A stretch of 37,799 nt of DNA, taken from assembly GCA_017552535.1 (NCBI GenBank), contig JAFZPV010000012.1:1-37799 (forward strand). Reading direction: 5' to 3'. Positions 30,829 to 37,799 of the stretch are shown here, piece by piece. This DNA is from Clostridia bacterium. GTDB lineage: Bacteria > Bacillota > Clostridia > Christensenellales > Aristaeellaceae. The first letter of the stretch is position 1. Each line of letters begins with the position of its first letter. Made by a program: the position numbers and the translations under genes. The notes beneath the pieces are model-generated. The model was not told where the DNA came from. It worked only from the letters and a program-made list of their open reading frames with translations, and searched no databases.

Positions 30829-33225
30829 TTACATGGTCACGGTGATCGTGTCGCCATCGCGGAGCATCTCGTCGGTGAGCACTTCCGCGTCCGTGGGGAT
30901 GGAATTGACCGCGACGCTCTTTATGCCGCTTTCGCGGTGGTCCGGATTCTTCACCACGATGTGCAGCTTCTTGCCGCGGAAGGTCTTGTCCATGGTGAAG
31001 CCGTCCCATCCGGCGGGGATCGAGGGCATGATCCTGAGGCCTTCCGGCGTGGGCCGCAAGCCCAGGATGCCCTCCACCATGCCCACCATCACGGTGGACG
31101 CGGTGCCGGTGAGCCAGTGCACGTGGGCGCGCCCGGGCTGGGGCGTACCGTGACCCTCTATGAACTGGGTGTGCACGTAGGGCTCCGACTCGCGCACCTC
31201 CGCCCGGTCGTTGTACGCGGCGGGGCAGGATTCCTTGAAGTATTCGAACGCCCGGTCTCCGTGGCCCAAAAGCGCCTCGGCCAGAATGGCCCAGCCCTGG
31301 GTCTGGCAGAAGATGCTGCCGTTCTCCTTGGTGTTGGGGTTGAACAGGCCCATCACCGCGCCGTCGAAGGCGAAGCCCCTGTATATGGGCGCCATGAGCT
31401 CGATGCCGTTGGGGGTGTTGAGCAGTTCGTGCACGCTGGCCATGCTCTTTTCGGCCTGGTCGCGGGTGGCCGCGCCGGAGATCACGCACCAGGACTGGGG
31501 ATTGAGCCACATGGCCGCCTCAGAATCGTGCTTGGAGCCGATCAGCTTTCCATCCTGGGTGTAGCCGCGGCGGAAGCGGTCGTCCTCCCAGAAGTGGCGG
31601 TTGATGAGGTCCAGCTGCTCCGAAGCCGTCTTTTGGAGCCAGGCGCGGTAGGCCTGCTCTTCAGGCGCGTCTGCAAGCAGTTCGTCCAGGATCCTCAGGG
31701 CCATATAGAACTGGAAGGCCACGAAGCTGCTTTCGCCCTGGGCGCCCAGCTTCAGGCAGTCGTTCCAGTCCGCGTGCAGGCCGGCGGGCATTCCGTGGGC
31801 GCCCAGGTGCTTGGTGGTAAAGTCGATGGCGCGCTTCAAATGCTCGGTCACCGTGCCCTCGTCCCTGTCCGCAAAGGGTATGACTTCGCTTAAAAACGCC
31901 TTGTCGCCGGTCTCGGCGATGTATTTGTACACCGTGGGGAAAAGCCACATGGCGTCGTCAGCGCGGTAGGCGGGATGCCCGGTCTCGCGCACGTAGCTGT
32001 CCTGTTCGGGCGTGTCCTCGTGGCCGGGATTGTGGGTGAATTTCACCAGCGGCAGGCCTGCGCCGTGGTGCACCTGGGCGGAGAGCATGAAGCGGATGCG
32101 CTCCTTCGCCATGGCGGGGTCCAGGTGGATGATGCCCTGGATGTCCTGCACGGTGTCGCGGTAGCCGTAGCCGTTGCGCTCGCCGCAGTAGATCAGGCTG
32201 GCGGCGCGGCTCCATACGAAGGTGGTAAAGCACTGGAAGGCGTTCCAGGTGTTCACCATGGTGTTCAGGTCTTCGTCCGGCGTATCGATGTGCAGGTTGC
32301 CGAGCTTTTCGTGCCAGTAATCCTTCAGGGCTTCCCACTCGGCCCGGGTCACCTTTTCCGTGTCCGCGTAGGCGTCCAGAAGCGCGCGGGCGGCCTTCTC
32401 GCCCTTCTGCCCCAGCAGGAAGGCCAGGGTGACGCTCTGGCCGGGCTGGAGCTGGACCACCGTGTGGAGCGCGCCGCAGGGATTGCCGTTGAAGTTCACG
32501 CTGTCGTCCAGCCTGCCGTCCATCACGGCCTGGGGAGAAACGAAGCGCTTCGCGCCCAGAAAGCGCTCGCGCCGGCCCGTATGGCTTTCGACCTCGGCGC
32601 CCGCCAGGCCGAAGAAGCGCTCCCTGCCGTTTTCGCCCTCTTCGTTCACGCCGCAGAACTGGTTGATGCGCTGCAGGATGTGGTCTTTGTGGAATTCCGT
32701 CACGGTGATGAACTGCGTATACTGCAGGTTCACCAGATCCTGCGTATAGAAGCTGTCGGTGGTGAACTCGCAGTAGCCGAACACGCCGATGCGCCGGGGC
32801 GTATCCCCGGTGTTGGTCAGGCGCAGCCGCCACACCTCGTGGGTGGCGCCAAGCGGCACGTAGTACATCACTTCGCTCTGTATGCCCCGGTAGCGCGACT
32901 CGATCTGGGTATAGCTGGTGCCGTGGCGGGTAAGGGTGGAATACTCGCTCAGCGGCTTTTCCACCGGGCGCCAGGAGGCGGACCAGAAGTCGCCGCTGTC
33001 CTGGTCGCGCAGGTAAATGTAGCGGCCGGGCTCGTCGAACTGGTTGAAGATGTAGCGCAGGATGCGCCCCGCCGCGCCGGACTTCACAAAGCTGTAGCCG
33101 CCGGCGTTCTGGGTGACGATCGCGCCGTACTCCGGCGAACCCAGGTAGTTGGCCCAGGGCATGGGCGTGCGCGGATCGGTGATCACGTATTCGCGCCTCA
33201 GGTTGTCAAAGTATCCGTACCGCAT
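30829..33225 (-). CDS. GH94 glycoside phosphorylase (cellobiose/chitobiose phosphorylase-like)
   Basis: A 798-residue inverting phosphorylase, the usual length of the family (about 800). It splits a beta-linked disaccharide with phosphate to give a sugar 1-phosphate, saving ATP. The N-terminal beta-sandwich (MRYGYFDNLRREYVITDPRTPMPWANYLG) matches cellobiose and chitobiose phosphorylases. The (alpha/alpha)6 domain has NAFQCFTTF, YCGERNGYGYRDTVQD and the catalytic region ADWNDCLKLGAQGESSFVAFQ, where Asp489 is the expected general acid. WNPQSW-like and QTQGWAILAEALLGHGDRAFEYF follow. The ADWNDCL form is shared with chitobiose and some cellobiose-type enzymes; specificity cannot be fixed. AGGAGG precedes the ATG. 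It stands upstream of an isomerase/oxidoreductase unit, which suggests shared sugar catabolism. Confidence 0.92.
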   Translation of the reverse strand: MRYGYFDNLRREYVITDPRTPMPWANYLGSPEYGAIVTQNAGGYSFVKSGAAGRILRYIFNQFDEPGRYIYLRDQDSGDFWSASWRPVEKPLSEYSTLTRHGTSYTQIESRYRGIQSEVMYYVPLGATHEVWRLRLTNTGDTPRRIGVFGYCEFTTDSFYTQDLVNLQYTQFITVTEFHKDHILQRINQFCGVNEEGENGRERFFGLAGAEVESHTGRRERFLGAKRFVSPQAVMDGRLDDSVNFNGNPCGALHTVVQLQPGQSVTLAFLLGQKGEKAARALLDAYADTEKVTRAEWEALKDYWHEKLGNLHIDTPDEDLNTMVNTWNAFQCFTTFVWSRAASLIYCGERNGYGYRDTVQDIQGIIHLDPAMAKERIRFMLSAQVHHGAGLPLVKFTHNPGHEDTPEQDSYVRETGHPAYRADDAMWLFPTVYKYIAETGDKAFLSEVIPFADRDEGTVTEHLKRAIDFTTKHLGAHGMPAGLHADWNDCLKLGAQGESSFVAFQFYMALRILDELLADAPEEQAYRAWLQKTASEQLDLINRHFWEDDRFRRGYTQDGKLIGSKHDSEAAMWLNPQSWCVISGAATRDQAEKSMASVHELLNTPNGIELMAPIYRGFAFDGAVMGLFNPNTKENGSIFCQTQGWAILAEALLGHGDRAFEYFKESCPAAYNDRAEVRESEPYVHTQFIEGHGTPQPGRAHVHWLTGTASTVMVGMVEGILGLRPTPEGLRIMPSIPAGWDGFTMDKTFRGKKLHIVVKNPDHRESGIKSVAVNSIPTDAEVLTDEMLRDGDTITVTM

Positions 33226-33250
33226 ACGAACCTCCTGTAGTTTTGTTATA

Positions 33251-33283
33251 AAGAGGAAAGGGGAAAGAGGAAAGAGGAAATGA
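33251..33283. repeat. GA-tract element, partial copy next to the GH94 gene
   Basis: AAGAGGAAAGGGGAAAGAGG continues into AAAGAGGAAATGATATGGTT. It has the purine tract and the GGAAATGATATGGT core edge of the family but no closing CT tract within the next 60 bases. It looks like a truncated element. Confidence 0.6.
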
Positions 33284-33349
33284 TATGGTTGGGGCTGCGT
33301 ACATAGGATCTCTTCCGGCCTTTGGTCTCAATTCTATCCTAGTTCTATA

Positions 33350-33444
33350 AGAGGAAAGAGGAAAGAGAAAAGAGGAAATGATATGGTATTTGGGGCACCC
33401 AAGTAACTGATTTCCTCTTTCCTCTTTATCTATTTCCTCTTTCC
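33350..33444. repeat. GA/CT-tract element, complete empty copy
   Basis: A purine tract (AGAGGAAAGAGGAAAGAG, 33350-33378 overall) is followed by a core with GATATGGT, GGGGCACCC and AACTGATTTCC, then a pyrimidine tract to 33444. In reverse complement the core aligns with the copy at 7081-7168: AAATC[A/G]GTT, GGGTGC, ACCATATCATTTCC in the same order. It ends one base before the ABC exporter stop codon. Confidence 0.72.
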
Positions 33445-33445
33445 T

Positions 33446-36046
33446 TCACTCGCTTCTCAGCGCGATCACCGGGTCACGGCGGGCGGCGAAGCGCGAGGGG
33501 ATGATGCCCGCGATCAGCGTGAGTACCATGCTGACGGCTACAAGCGCCGCGCAGCTGCCAAGCGGCAGGTAGGCAAGGCCCTTTAGTTTTGCCAGGGAGT
33601 AAATGATCGCGTTGATGGGCAGCATGGACAGAAGCGAAACGCCGATGCCCAGCATGCCCGCCGCAAAGCCGATGATCAGGGTCTCGGCGTTGAATACGCG
33701 GCTGATGTCCCGCTTGGAAGCGCCCAGCGCCCGCAGTATGCCGATCTCCTTGGTGCGCTCCAGCACCGATATGTAGGTGATGACGCCGATCATGATGGAG
33801 GACACGAACAGGGACACCGCCACGAACGCCACCAGGATGTAGGTGATGGCCTGCACGATGTCCGTAACGCCCGACAGCAGCAGGCCCACGTAGTCCGTGT
33901 AGGCGATGCTCTTGCCGCCCGCCTCGTTTTCCTTGTTGTAGGCCTCGATATACTCGGTGATCTTCTGCTTGGCCTCGAAATCCCTGGGATAGATGTTGAT
34001 GGCGTCCGGTACGGCCAGGTCGCACACGCCCAGCTTTTTGAGGTTTTCCTCGTAGGTGGCGCCGCTGCCCACGGTGGGCGACACGGTGCGTACGATCTCG
34101 TTCAGGCGGTCTTCGCCCAGGATCATGCGCACCATGTTCACAAATTCCTCGTACTGCGCCAGGTCCACCTTGTTGATGTCGAACTCCGTTTCCTCAAAGG
34201 GCATGCCGCGCAGCACGTCCGTGAGGGGATCGGCCTTCTGGGCGTGAACGATCTCGCTTTCGTTCACCTTTTCGATCATATAGCGCGTAAGCTCCGAAAG
34301 GTAGCCCACCGTGCCGCTGCCGGCAGCCACGACGGCGCCCGGCGCAGGCATCATCACGCCCACCACCTTCAGGGTCATGCCGTTTTCCACCACGGCGCGC
34401 AGCTTTTCGGCGTCGTTTTTGATGCTGGTCCAGTGGGAGGCCGTCTTCTCGTAGTATTCCGTGGGCAGCACCAGGCGGAAGGTGAGGGACAGGATGTCTT
34501 CATAGGTGTACTCCTGCCTTTCGCCTTTGTCCTGCTCCCCGTTCGCCAGACGGCCCAGCAAACCCTTCAGCTCGCTGCGGGGCTTTAAGCCCAGGGTGTA
34601 CAGCACGTAGTCGCTGATGATGCCGCTGCGGTTCACGATCAGCACCACCTCGTCCATGCTTTCGGGCCAGCGCCCCGCCGCCACCTCGTACTGGCTTTCG
34701 AGCACCTCGCGGTTGTCCAGAAGCTCCCGGAACACGCTGGTCATGCCCGTGGTGTAAGAGCTCATCACGCTGCGCATGGCCGCGGCCTGGTTCATGAAGG
34801 AGGGCAGCTCCGTATCCTGCCCGCCCTCGTGGATCTCGTCGAAGATCGTGGAGGGATTCACCTGGATCAGGCCTTCCTCGCTGTCCGCCCATACGTTCAG
34901 TTCCTCGGAATAGCTGTAGGAAATGCCGCTGGTGAGGCTTTCAAAGGCTTCGTCCCCCTCGATTCGCGCCTTGAAGGCAGCCAGGTCGTTCTGCTTCACG
35001 TCGTTCATCATCATGCTCAGAAGTTCCTGCATGATGGACCCGGAATACAGCTTGCCTTCCTCGCGCTCCTCCGCGGGCATTTCCTCTGTGAGGCTGTCCG
35101 CCAGGCCCGTCATGTCCATGGCCTCGCTGGTCAGCGTGACCGGATAGGAAGCCAGGGTCTCGCGCTCCACCTTGTCTATGTACGCTTGCGCGCCTGTGGA
35201 CATGGCCAGGATCAGCGCGATGCCGATGATGCCGATGGAGCCGGCGAAGGACACCAGGATCGTGCGGGTCTTTTTGGTTAAAAGGTTATTGAGCGACAGG
35301 CCAAGCGCCGTAAAAAACGACATGCCGGTGCGCTTGAGGGCCAGTGTGCCCTCTTCCTGTCCGGCTTCGGGCACGGGGTCGCTGTCCCCCTCCACGCGGC
35401 CGTCCAGCAGGCGCACGATGCGGGTGGAATACTTTTCGGCCAGCTCCGGATTGTGGGTCACCATGATCACCAGGCGGTCGGAGGCGATCTGCCTGAGCAG
35501 CTCCATCACCTGTATGCCCGTTTCGGTGTCCAGGGCGCCGGTAGGCTCGTCCGCCAGGAGGATGCGCGGATCGTTGATCAGGGCGCGGGCAATGGCCACC
35601 CGCTGCATCTGTCCGCCGCTGAGCTGGGAGGGCTTTTTGTCCAGCTGGTCGCCCAGGCCCACCTTTTCAAGCACTTCCCTGGCCCGCTCGCGGCGCTCCT
35701 TGCGGGAAACGCCGGAAAGCGTCAGCGCCATCTCCACGTTGCTCAGCACCGTCTGGTGGCCGATCAGGTTGTAGCTTTGGAACACGAAGCCCACGGCGTG
35801 GTTGCGGTAGGCATCCCAGTCCCGGTCCCGGTAGGAGCGGGTGGAGCGGCCGTCGATCAGCAGTTCGCCCGACGTCGCCCGGTCCAGGCCGCAGATGATG
35901 TTGAGCATCGTGGTCTTGCCGCAGCCGGACGGCCCCAGTACCGAAACGAATTCGTTTTTGCGGAAGCGCAGCGAAACGCCGTTCAGGGCGTCCACGGTCT
36001 GCGTTCCGGCCTTGTATTGTTTGTGAATGTCTTTAAGTTCCAGCAT
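33446..36046 (-). CDS. ABC exporter with ATPase and FtsX-type permease in one chain (MacB-like)
   Basis: An 866-residue protein. The N-terminal ATPase has Walker A G38-PSGCGKTT46, Q-loop Gln90, signature LSGGQ at 142-146 and Walker B ILLADE with Glu167. After about residue 230 a permease begins with one membrane segment ([22 protein letters not shown]), a long extracytoplasmic domain, and three C-terminal segments with the FtsX motif [24 protein letters not shown]. This is the mechanotransmission type of exporter that moves peptides, lipoproteins or antibiotics from the outer face of the membrane. The ATG at 36046 follows AGGAGGAAAT; the frame stays open to 36331 but there overlaps the upstream gene. 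It is the last gene of a three-gene unit with the M1-like protein and a small membrane peptide. Confidence 0.92.
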   Translation of the reverse strand: MLELKDIHKQYKAGTQTVDALNGVSLRFRKNEFVSVLGPSGCGKTTMLNIICGLDRATSGELLIDGRSTRSYRDRDWDAYRNHAVGFVFQSYNLIGHQTVLSNVEMALTLSGVSRKERRERAREVLEKVGLGDQLDKKPSQLSGGQMQRVAIARALINDPRILLADEPTGALDTETGIQVMELLRQIASDRLVIMVTHNPELAEKYSTRIVRLLDGRVEGDSDPVPEAGQEEGTLALKRTGMSFFTALGLSLNNLLTKKTRTILVSFAGSIGIIGIALILAMSTGAQAYIDKVERETLASYPVTLTSEAMDMTGLADSLTEEMPAEEREEGKLYSGSIMQELLSMMMNDVKQNDLAAFKARIEGDEAFESLTSGISYSYSEELNVWADSEEGLIQVNPSTIFDEIHEGGQDTELPSFMNQAAAMRSVMSSYTTGMTSVFRELLDNREVLESQYEVAAGRWPESMDEVVLIVNRSGIISDYVLYTLGLKPRSELKGLLGRLANGEQDKGERQEYTYEDILSLTFRLVLPTEYYEKTASHWTSIKNDAEKLRAVVENGMTLKVVGVMMPAPGAVVAAGSGTVGYLSELTRYMIEKVNESEIVHAQKADPLTDVLRGMPFEETEFDINKVDLAQYEEFVNMVRMILGEDRLNEIVRTVSPTVGSGATYEENLKKLGVCDLAVPDAINIYPRDFEAKQKITEYIEAYNKENEAGGKSIAYTDYVGLLLSGVTDIVQAITYILVAFVAVSLFVSSIMIGVITYISVLERTKEIGILRALGASKRDISRVFNAETLIIGFAAGMLGIGVSLLSMLPINAIIYSLAKLKGLAYLPLGSCAALVAVSMVLTLIAGIIPSRFAARRDPVIALRSE

Positions 36047-36099
36047 ATTTCCTCCTGTGTTGGCGGGGATCGGAAAACCGAGAAAGCGCGCTTTACCGC

Positions 36100-37518
36100 C
36101 TAATCGTAGGTGTCCCCCTGATACCGCGCATATTCGTCTATGGTGTACAGCCAGGAAACGAGCGCGCTGCCCAGGCTTTTGCCCGAGGCTTCGTCCAGGG
36201 CGGATACGAAGTCGCGTATTCCCTTCACTTTTCCCGCAGTGTCCGAAGCGTATATCTTCAGGGCGTTCAGAAAAGTTTCTCGCCCCATGGCCACGCGCAT
36301 TTCGTGCATCACCGCCGCGCCCCGCCGGCACACCACCGCGTTATAATCGTAAACGGTCTGGAATACGGCAAGGGGGCTGTCCGGCGTAAGGCCGCCGGGC
36401 ACGGTGGTCTGAAGCGCCGGCAGGATGCGCTGTGTGAGCGCCCGGGCAAGCGCCTGACCGCCCTTTGCTTCCTCTTCGGCCAGCAGGGAAACGTATTCGC
36501 ACACGCCGCCGCTCAAAAACGGGTCCGTTCCGGGATCGGTGATGACCGCGCAGCCGAAATACTGCCGCGCGCACAGCGCCCGCAAAACGTTTTCCAGGTC
36601 TCCCTCCGCGTCATCGCCCAGCACGATCAGCCCCGGGCGGGACTCCGAAAGCGCCGCGTCCGCAAAGCACACGTCCAGGCGCTCCCAGGGCAAAGGTCCG
36701 AACCAGCGGTCGTATATCTCCATGCACTCGCAGGCGCAGGCCAGCGCTTTTTTGGCAAGCGCCCTGTCGCTGCCCAATGAGCGCACGGTAAGCCCCGAAT
36801 CCAGTTCCCGTTCAAAGCAGTGATAGCGTTTTCCGGCGGCCATGGCCAGTTCCCCCGCGCCGCGCAGGTTTACTTCCCAGCGTCGAAATGCGTTATCCGC
36901 CTCAAAAGCCTCCGCTTCCCCGCCGCATGCCAGATCATAGGAGGCGGGAAGGTATAAGGTCATTTCAAAGTCCGCCGCCGGGGCAAAAAGCCACTGGGCG
37001 GCCCTCGAAGCGCCGGGGCAAATGAAGCCTTCGTCCCAGACGCACAGGGAGGGATAGAACAGGCTCAGGCGCAGGTCCCCGCCCACGCCCTGAAAGCTCC
37101 GGTTCTGAGACAAAAGCAGGGTGTATTCAAAGCCGAATACGCCCCTTTCGCCGTTTTTCAGCGCGCAGGAAACGCGCATGAAGCTTTCGCTTTCGCCCAG
37201 AAAAGCGTACCGCGCCGTTTCCCCGTTGAACGTCACGCGCCCGAACTCCGCTCCGGAGGGCGCATAGCCCCAGGGAAACGCATTGGGAAGCGTGGCGTTG
37301 TCAAAGGGCAGCGTGCTTTCGCGCCTGAACACATTTGCGTACACGCCGAACAGGACGCTGTCCAGGTCCCTGCCCGTATCGTTGGTCCAGGCGCAGGTCA
37401 TGTTTACCGTAAGCGCCTGTTCGCTTTCCAGATATACCGCGTCTATGCGGTAGGCAGGACCCGCTTCTTCCGCCAGGGCAGGCAGAATAAGCAGGCAGAG
37501 GCACAGCGCCGCCCGCAG
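36100..37518 (-). CDS. M1-aminopeptidase-like secreted protein without zinc ligands
   Basis: A protein of about 472 residues with the N-terminal beta domain and catalytic-fold region of M1 metallopeptidases (VYLESEQALTVNMTCAWTNDTGRDLDSVLFGVYANVFRR is cut short here: VNMTCAWTNDTGRDLDSVLF). The HExxH site is replaced by A314-L-C-A-R318 in front of QYFG (normally HExxHQWxG). The third ligand, 19 residues on, is Gly337 in FLSGGVCEY. All three ligands are gone, so it cannot be a normal peptidase. A signal peptide (RAALCLCLLILPALA, cut before EEA) begins exactly at a CTG at 37518, 9 bases after TAAGG; an ATG at 37596 in frame would need a 26-residue leader that overlaps the small gene upstream. I favour CTG. 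It may serve as an extracytoplasmic partner of the exporter. Confidence 0.7.
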   Translation of the reverse strand: MRAALCLCLLILPALAEEAGPAYRIDAVYLESEQALTVNMTCAWTNDTGRDLDSVLFGVYANVFRRESTLPFDNATLPNAFPWGYAPSGAEFGRVTFNGETARYAFLGESESFMRVSCALKNGERGVFGFEYTLLLSQNRSFQGVGGDLRLSLFYPSLCVWDEGFICPGASRAAQWLFAPAADFEMTLYLPASYDLACGGEAEAFEADNAFRRWEVNLRGAGELAMAAGKRYHCFERELDSGLTVRSLGSDRALAKKALACACECMEIYDRWFGPLPWERLDVCFADAALSESRPGLIVLGDDAEGDLENVLRALCARQYFGCAVITDPGTDPFLSGGVCEYVSLLAEEEAKGGQALARALTQRILPALQTTVPGGLTPDSPLAVFQTVYDYNAVVCRRGAAVMHEMRVAMGRETFLNALKIYASDTAGKVKGIRDFVSALDEASGKSLGSALVSWLYTIDEYARYQGDTYD

Positions 37519-37529
37519 GACGGCCTGCC

Positions 37530-37646
37530 TTACAGCAGGTACCAGATCAGGCTCACGATGGAGCCACCGGCCAGAAGCACGCACAGTACCAGACATATCA
37601 CGCGCACCCAGAATTTCTTTCGGTCGCGGGAACGGTGTCTTCTCAT
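37530..37646 (-). CDS. Small basic single-span membrane peptide, 38 residues
   Basis: A short gene found by reading the minus strand. It starts at an ATG preceded by GGAGGAAAT. The product has a strongly basic N-terminus (MRRHRSRDRKKFWVR) and one membrane segment (VICLVLCVLLAGGSIVSLIW), ending in YLL. The stop TAA is 11 bases before the proposed CTG start of the M1-like gene and lies in its ribosome binding site, so the two are probably coupled. The function is unknown. It could be a small subunit or regulator of the exporter. The excellent ribosome binding site and clean topology support it as a real gene. Confidence 0.65.
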   Translation of the reverse strand: MRRHRSRDRKKFWVRVICLVLCVLLAGGSIVSLIWYLL

Positions 37647-37658
37647 ATTTCCTCCGAA

Positions 37659-37712
37659 AGGGGCTGTTTCACAGCCCCTCGCCGAAAATGAAATGAGATT
37701 TCATTTCCGGCG
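37659..37712. repeat. Composite double hairpin, second copy
   Basis: AGGGGCTGT-TTC-ACAGCCCCT (37659-37679, perfect 9-base arms) is followed directly by a palindrome at 37680-37712 with 15-base arms (CGCCGAAAATGAAAT, one mismatch) and a 3-base loop GAG. The core AAATGAAAT-GAG-ATTTCATTT equals that at 7897-7923 in reverse complement. It lies in the 5' leader of the small-peptide operon or ends a gene beyond the window. Confidence 0.7.
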
Positions 37713-37728
37713 GTTCAGTTTTTGATAC

Positions 37729-37758
37729 ATTTGAACCTGATTCATTCCGAAACGTCAA
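37729..37758 (-). promoter_or_regulatory. Possible promoter of the exporter operon
   Basis: On the minus strand TTGACG (37758-37753) and TCAAAT (37734-37729) with an 18-base spacer. The -10 box is weak. CACAA-AC-TTGTG at 37764-37775 is an inverted repeat just upstream and could be an operator. If this is right, the double hairpin is in the leader. Confidence 0.35.
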
Positions 37759-37799
37759 TCTTTCACAAACTTGTGCAACAGGTTTTCAGTTTTTTCTGA

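Noticed and set aside
36047-36331. Longer N-terminus of the ABC exporter
   Set aside because: It overlaps the end of the M1-like gene and lies before a complete ATPase start with a strong ribosome binding site.

Overview
The window comes from a GC-rich Gram-positive bacterium, most probably a gut-type member of the Clostridia. The evidence is a WhiA-MurB pair, AddA, a DivIC-type septation protein, a BlaI/BlaR1-like pair, a PBSX/SPP1-type phage remnant, strong AGGAGG ribosome binding sites and TTGACA/TATAAT promoters. I did not see any rRNA, tRNA or CRISPR array. The assignment below class level is not supported by what can be read here.

Layout. (1) 1-7168: the 3' end of uvrB and complete uvrA, split by an unusual element that carries a four-helix-bundle (S23-type) gene between purine and pyrimidine tracts; then a P-type Ca2+ ATPase behind a near-perfect promoter. 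(2) 7194-7796: a rhomboid protease. (3) 7894-12960: a reduced prophage on the minus strand with only terminase, a portal fused to a tail protein, one tail protein, an endolysin and a holin-like peptide; head, tail-tube, integrase and repressor genes are missing. (4) 13272-15037: a diverged metallophosphoesterase and a DivIC/FtsB-like protein. (5) 15152-18604: addA without addB. (6) 18940-22250: BlaI-type repressor with a palindromic operator region, followed by a M56 (BlaR1-like) membrane protease whose extracellular part is a double parallel beta-helix instead of a penicillin-binding domain. (7) 22437-25008: Nudix hydrolase, then whiA and murB. (8) 25049-27679: a DHHW/AlgX-like protein and an MBOAT acyltransferase, an envelope or polysaccharide O-acetylation pair. 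(9) 27809-33225: carbohydrate cluster with a GH94 phosphorylase, a sugar isomerase/Gfo-Idh oxidoreductase fusion and a second TIM-barrel isomerase. (10) 33446-37646: an ABC exporter (ATPase and FtsX-type permease in one chain), a M1-aminopeptidase-like protein that has lost all zinc ligands, and a 38-residue membrane peptide not obvious from longer reading frames.

Three families of non-coding repeats run through the gene spacers: GA/CT-tract elements (about 771-1437, 7081-7168, 33251-33444), MITE-like elements starting CACCTC (13076-13178, 18679-18875) and a composite double hairpin (7843-7926, 37659-37712).

The best candidates for something undescribed are the M56-beta-helix signalling pair with its operators, and the four-helix-bundle gene sitting in a repeat family whose other copies are empty. 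The in-frame portal-tail fusion and the zinc-less M1 protein next to an exporter also deserve a second look.
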